Origin: Roseovarius albus
GTDB taxonomy: Bacteria; Pseudomonadota; Alphaproteobacteria; Rhodobacterales; Rhodobacteraceae
DNA length: 64,000 nt
Reading direction: 5' to 3'
NCBI RefSeq assembly: GCF_900172335.1
Contig: NZ_FWFX01000014.1
Span: 1-64,000 of the forward strand
Each line of letters begins with the position of its first letter. The first letter of the stretch is position 1. This document shows positions 61,821 to 64,000 of this stretch, in pieces. The translations under genes were made by a program, and so were the position numbers. The notes under the pieces are model-generated. The model saw only the letters and a list, made by a program, of their open reading frames with translations. It was not told the DNA's origin and ran no database searches.

Positions 61821-62906
61821 ATGACCGATCTGCCCCAAACAATGAAAGCCATGGTCCTGATGGGCCACGGCGATCTTGATCAATACCACTGGCACGAAGA
61901 CTGGCCTGCCCCAACGCCCGGTCCTGATGACGTGCTGATCAAGGTCGGGGCCTGCGGGCTGAACAACACCGATGTGAACACGCGCTCGGGCTGGTATTCC
62001 AAGGCGGTAGACGAGGCGACGACCGGTGGCGCTTATGGCGAGATCAACGAGGATGACCCCACCTGGGGCGGCGCGCCTCTCACCTTCCCACGCATTCAGG
62101 GCGCTGATGCCGTGGGCCGCGTTGTGGCCGTGGGAGCAAATGGTGACCAATCCATCGTCGGCAAACGCGTGATGATCGACGGCTGGGTGCGCGATTGGTC
62201 CGACCCGCATAACATGGACAAAACCGGCTACTACGGCTCGGAAAAAGATGGCGGTTATGCCGAATACACCATGGCCGACTACCGTGACGTCGCTGTGGTC
62301 GAAAGTGACCTTTCTGACGCCGAACTCGCCACTTTCCAGTGCAGCTATACCACTGCCGAAGGCATGCTGGTGCGCGCCAATGTCGGCGAGGGCGACACAG
62401 TATTGATCCCCGGTGCCTCCGGCGGCGTTGGCGGTGCACTGATCCAACTGGCCAAACGCCGCGGCGCTCGCGTCATTGCCATGGCGTCTGAGGCCAAACA
62501 CGCCGACGTGCAGAAAAGTGGCCCAGATGTCCTCCTGCCTCGCAGCCCCGAAGACCTGCGCGCTGCCTTGGGTGATGAAAAAATCACCGTTGTCGCCGAC
62601 ATAGTCGGTGGGTCCATCTGGCCGCAACTCATCGATATACTGGAACGTGGTGGGCGCTACACCTGCTCAGGCGCGATTGCCGGGCCAATGGTCGAACTGG
62701 ACCTTCGCACGTTTTACTTGCGAGATCTGACCTTGACCGGTTCCACCATCATCCCCACGCACGTCTTCCGCGATGTTGTCGGATATATCGAGCGGGGCGA
62801 AGTAAAGCCCATGCTGGCAGAAACCTTCCCCCTGTCAGAATACCGCCAAGCGCAAACCGCCTTTATTGAAAAACGCCACACCGGCAACATCGTGGTCCTG
62901 CCCTGA
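61821..62906 (+). CDS. Zinc-type alcohol dehydrogenase/quinone-reductase-like MDR protein
   Basis: 361 aa. The medium-chain dehydrogenase fold is clear: AMVLMGHGDLDQYHWHEDWP at the start, VLIKVGACGLNNTDVNTRSG near 36, GADAVGRVVAVG near 90, and the nucleotide loop VLIPGASGGVGGALIQLAKR near 192. The usual structural-zinc cysteines are not seen and Asn-Asn-Thr-Asp replaces Cys/His at the catalytic-zinc site, so it is a quinone-reductase-like member. In a dddQ operon a role in reducing acryloyl or similar products comes to mind, but the sequence is not a clear AcuI. Its TGA overlaps the dddQ ATG by one base. Confidence 0.85.
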   Translation: MTDLPQTMKAMVLMGHGDLDQYHWHEDWPAPTPGPDDVLIKVGACGLNNTDVNTRSGWYSKAVDEATTGGAYGEINEDDPTWGGAPLTFPRIQGADAVGRVVAVGANGDQSIVGKRVMIDGWVRDWSDPHNMDKTGYYGSEKDGGYAEYTMADYRDVAVVESDLSDAELATFQCSYTTAEGMLVRANVGEGDTVLIPGASGGVGGALIQLAKRRGARVIAMASEAKHADVQKSGPDVLLPRSPEDLRAALGDEKITVVADIVGGSIWPQLIDILERGGRYTCSGAIAGPMVELDLRTFYLRDLTLTGSTIIPTHVFRDVVGYIERGEVKPMLAETFPLSEYRQAQTAFIEKRHTGNIVVLP

Positions 62907-63502
62907 TGGATCCACGGTGGGAAACCCTGCTGACCGAGGCCCGCGCAGCACATGCGCGGGTTCCGGCGTTGCAGGATTTTTGCACCTTTCCTGAACCGGT
63001 CACCAAACAACCTGTTGCGTCGCATCACATCCCGGCTGCAGATCTTATGCTCCACGATTCAGACTTGTCGTCAAACACCTTCGCAGGTTTTCGCGATGCC
63101 CTGATCGATGCCGCCCCCCTTGCAAAATGGCGCGAAACTTACAAAGGCACTACTGTAAGCGCGGACTTCCTGAGCCGCTTCGCCTGCTACGAGGTCATCG
63201 GCGTCGATGCACCCTTTGGTGCAACAGACATGCGCGCCTTTGTTGTCTACCAACCCGCCAGTTTTCACTATCCTTGGCACCACCACCCGGCCGAAGAGCT
63301 TTATATGGTTATAGCGGGAGAGGCTGAGTTCCACCTCGAAGGCGCCGATCCCAAAACCCTATGCTCAGGCGACACCATCTTTCATCCATCGAACGCCCCA
63401 CATGCGCTCATCACTCATAACCACCCGGTGATGGCCTATGTGTTGTGGCGCGGCGATCTGAAGACCAAACCCGTCTTTACTTACCCCGAGGAACAGCTGT
63501 GA
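62906..63502 (+). CDS. dddQ: DMSP lyase DddQ-like cupin protein (first copy)
   Basis: 198 aa, the length of DddQ. The cupin metal site is SFHYPWHHHPAEELYMVIAG: candidate ligands His125 and His127, Glu131, with Tyr133 in the place of the catalytic tyrosine, and a later His166 in HPSNAPHALIT. The N-terminal helical half, ending in LAKWRETYKGTTVSADFLSR FACYEVIG, is also DddQ-like. DddQ splits dimethylsulfoniopropionate to dimethyl sulfide and acrylate. A second copy overlaps its 3' end, a tandem arrangement known from Roseovarius nubinhibens. Some DddQ-like cupins have other substrates, so the activity is inferred. Confidence 0.85.
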   Translation: MDPRWETLLTEARAAHARVPALQDFCTFPEPVTKQPVASHHIPAADLMLHDSDLSSNTFAGFRDALIDAAPLAKWRETYKGTTVSADFLSRFACYEVIGVDAPFGATDMRAFVVYQPASFHYPWHHHPAEELYMVIAGEAEFHLEGADPKTLCSGDTIFHPSNAPHALITHNHPVMAYVLWRGDLKTKPVFTYPEEQL

Positions 63503-64000
63503 CCCAAAGCGCCGCTCTTCATACCCTCTTGGACGCCGCCAAAGCCTGGCACAGCGCTCTGCCCGCGCTGTCAGAGTTTGTCCACTGGCCGCAGGATCTG
63601 ACCTACACCGAGCGCCCACCCCATGCGCTACCCCATATCGCCCATCTGACCGCTGAGCCCGGTGTCGCTAGCGCCGTGAGCACGCCCCTGCGCGATGCCA
63701 TCATCACCGCCGCGCCTTACATCGAATGGCGTCACACCTACACCGAAGAAGAAGTGGGCCGCGATTTCCTCAATCGTTTTGGCTGGTTCGAACTGGCCGG
63801 GCCGGATGGCCATTTTATCACCAATGAGGCCCGCCTGACCGTCGGCTTTTGGGGCGCAAATCTGCACTACGACTGGCACCAGCACGAGCCAGAAGAGCTG
63901 TACAGCGTTGTTTCCGGCCACGGTCAGTTTATGATTGAAGATCAGGACACCCTCACGCTTGGCCCCGAAGGCACCCGCCTTCACCTCAGTAATCAGCCAC
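63499..64000 (+). CDS. dddQ: DMSP lyase DddQ-like cupin protein (second copy, cut by window end)
   Basis: Starts with GTG inside the stop of the first copy (GTGA). 167 codons are visible. HYDWHQHEPEELYSVVSGHG is the same metal-site motif as in the first copy, and IEWRHTYTEEEVGRDFLNRF GWFELAG parallels its N-terminal half. The two proteins differ at most other positions, so the duplication is old. The C-terminal His should follow in RLHLSNQPH at the very end of the window. Confidence 0.83.
   Translation, partial: MTQSAALHTLLDAAKAWHSALPALSEFVHWPQDLTYTERPPHALPHIAHLTAEPGVASAVSTPLRDAIITAAPYIEWRHTYTEEEVGRDFLNRFGWFELAGPDGHFITNEARLTVGFWGANLHYDWHQHEPEELYSVVSGHGQFMIEDQDTLTLGPEGTRLHLSNQP

Noticed and set aside
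61725..62627. 300-codon open frame on the minus strand
   Set aside because: Antisense shadow of the MDR oxidoreductase gene; no ribosome-binding site or recognisable domain.

Overview
The window looks like a chromosomal stretch from a marine alphaproteobacterium of the Roseobacter group (Rhodobacteraceae). The supporting signs are an SdhE/XRE pair, DUF1289 and DUF1194 proteins, a heterotetrameric sarcosine oxidase operon, a Rhodobacter-type porin, tandem genes resembling the DMSP lyase dddQ, and generally GC-rich coding. No rRNA, tRNA or CRISPR array was seen. Functional names come from motif recognition and remembered family patterns; no database search was possible.

Left part (1-25 kb): housekeeping and mixed metabolism. 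It holds a partial thyX, gloA, a DUF1194 protein, a MarR regulator, sdhE with an XRE regulator, an aspartate aminotransferase, a DHA2 exporter, an NTF2-like gene whose only plausible start is ATT, two exported proteins, an amidohydrolase/SDR pair, a DEAD-box RNA helicase, a 2OG-Fe(II) oxygenase, and uvrB with an AT-rich Mrr-like nuclease gene attached to its stop codon. It continues with a sulfotransferase-like protein, a zinc-ribbon protein, a fatty acid desaturase, a frameshifted DUF1330-like relic, an ATM1-type ABC exporter, a LysM protein, a LOG-family protein and RarD.

Centre (25-38 kb): sodB with a clear terminator, a GlpD-like oxidoreductase, the soxBDAG operon with its own terminator (oxidative demethylation of sarcosine), then ccmI-yqgF-DUF1289. 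A decayed, frameshifted PAP2/AUR1-type gene follows, then a PhyH-like dioxygenase, a TauE/SafE permease and dusA.

Candidate island (about 38.14-46.62 kb): a 23-bp motif inside the 5' end of dusA recurs imperfectly (19/23) 8,457 bp away, inside a second, short, same-strand dusA-like 5' fragment. This is the geometry left when an element integrates into dusA. Between the copies lie an integrase-like start fragment next to dusA, a broken DUF3300 gene, and a same-strand cluster of two arylsulfatases, an outer-membrane barrel, an alpha/beta hydrolase lipoprotein and an exported protein, with a divergent AraC regulator. An unlisted ribbon-helix-helix reading frame overlaps the first sulfatase by ATGA; it has no ordinary start but can be reached from an ATG through an A7 slippery run.

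Right part (46.7-64 kb): a lipoprotein, two overlapping sulfotransferases, and a porin with a TTG start and strong terminator. Then comes a tightly packed ten-gene operon read leftwards: an RpiR-type regulator, a Rieske oxygenase with the bridging glutamate of quaternary-amine demethylases, a GFA (formaldehyde-glutathione) protein, a DsbA/HCCA-isomerase-like protein, a maleate-isomerase/arylmalonate-decarboxylase-like protein, a sulfotransferase-like protein, an aldehyde dehydrogenase, an FrhB-like iron-sulfur flavoprotein, a carboxymuconolactone-decarboxylase-like protein and a BKACE enzyme. Divergent from it is an operon of an FAD-GcvT demethylating dehydrogenase, an alcohol-dehydrogenase-like protein and two overlapping dddQ-like genes, the second cut by the window end. 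Together these suggest a co-regulated module for degrading methylated onium compounds. The exact substrate is not shown by the sequence.
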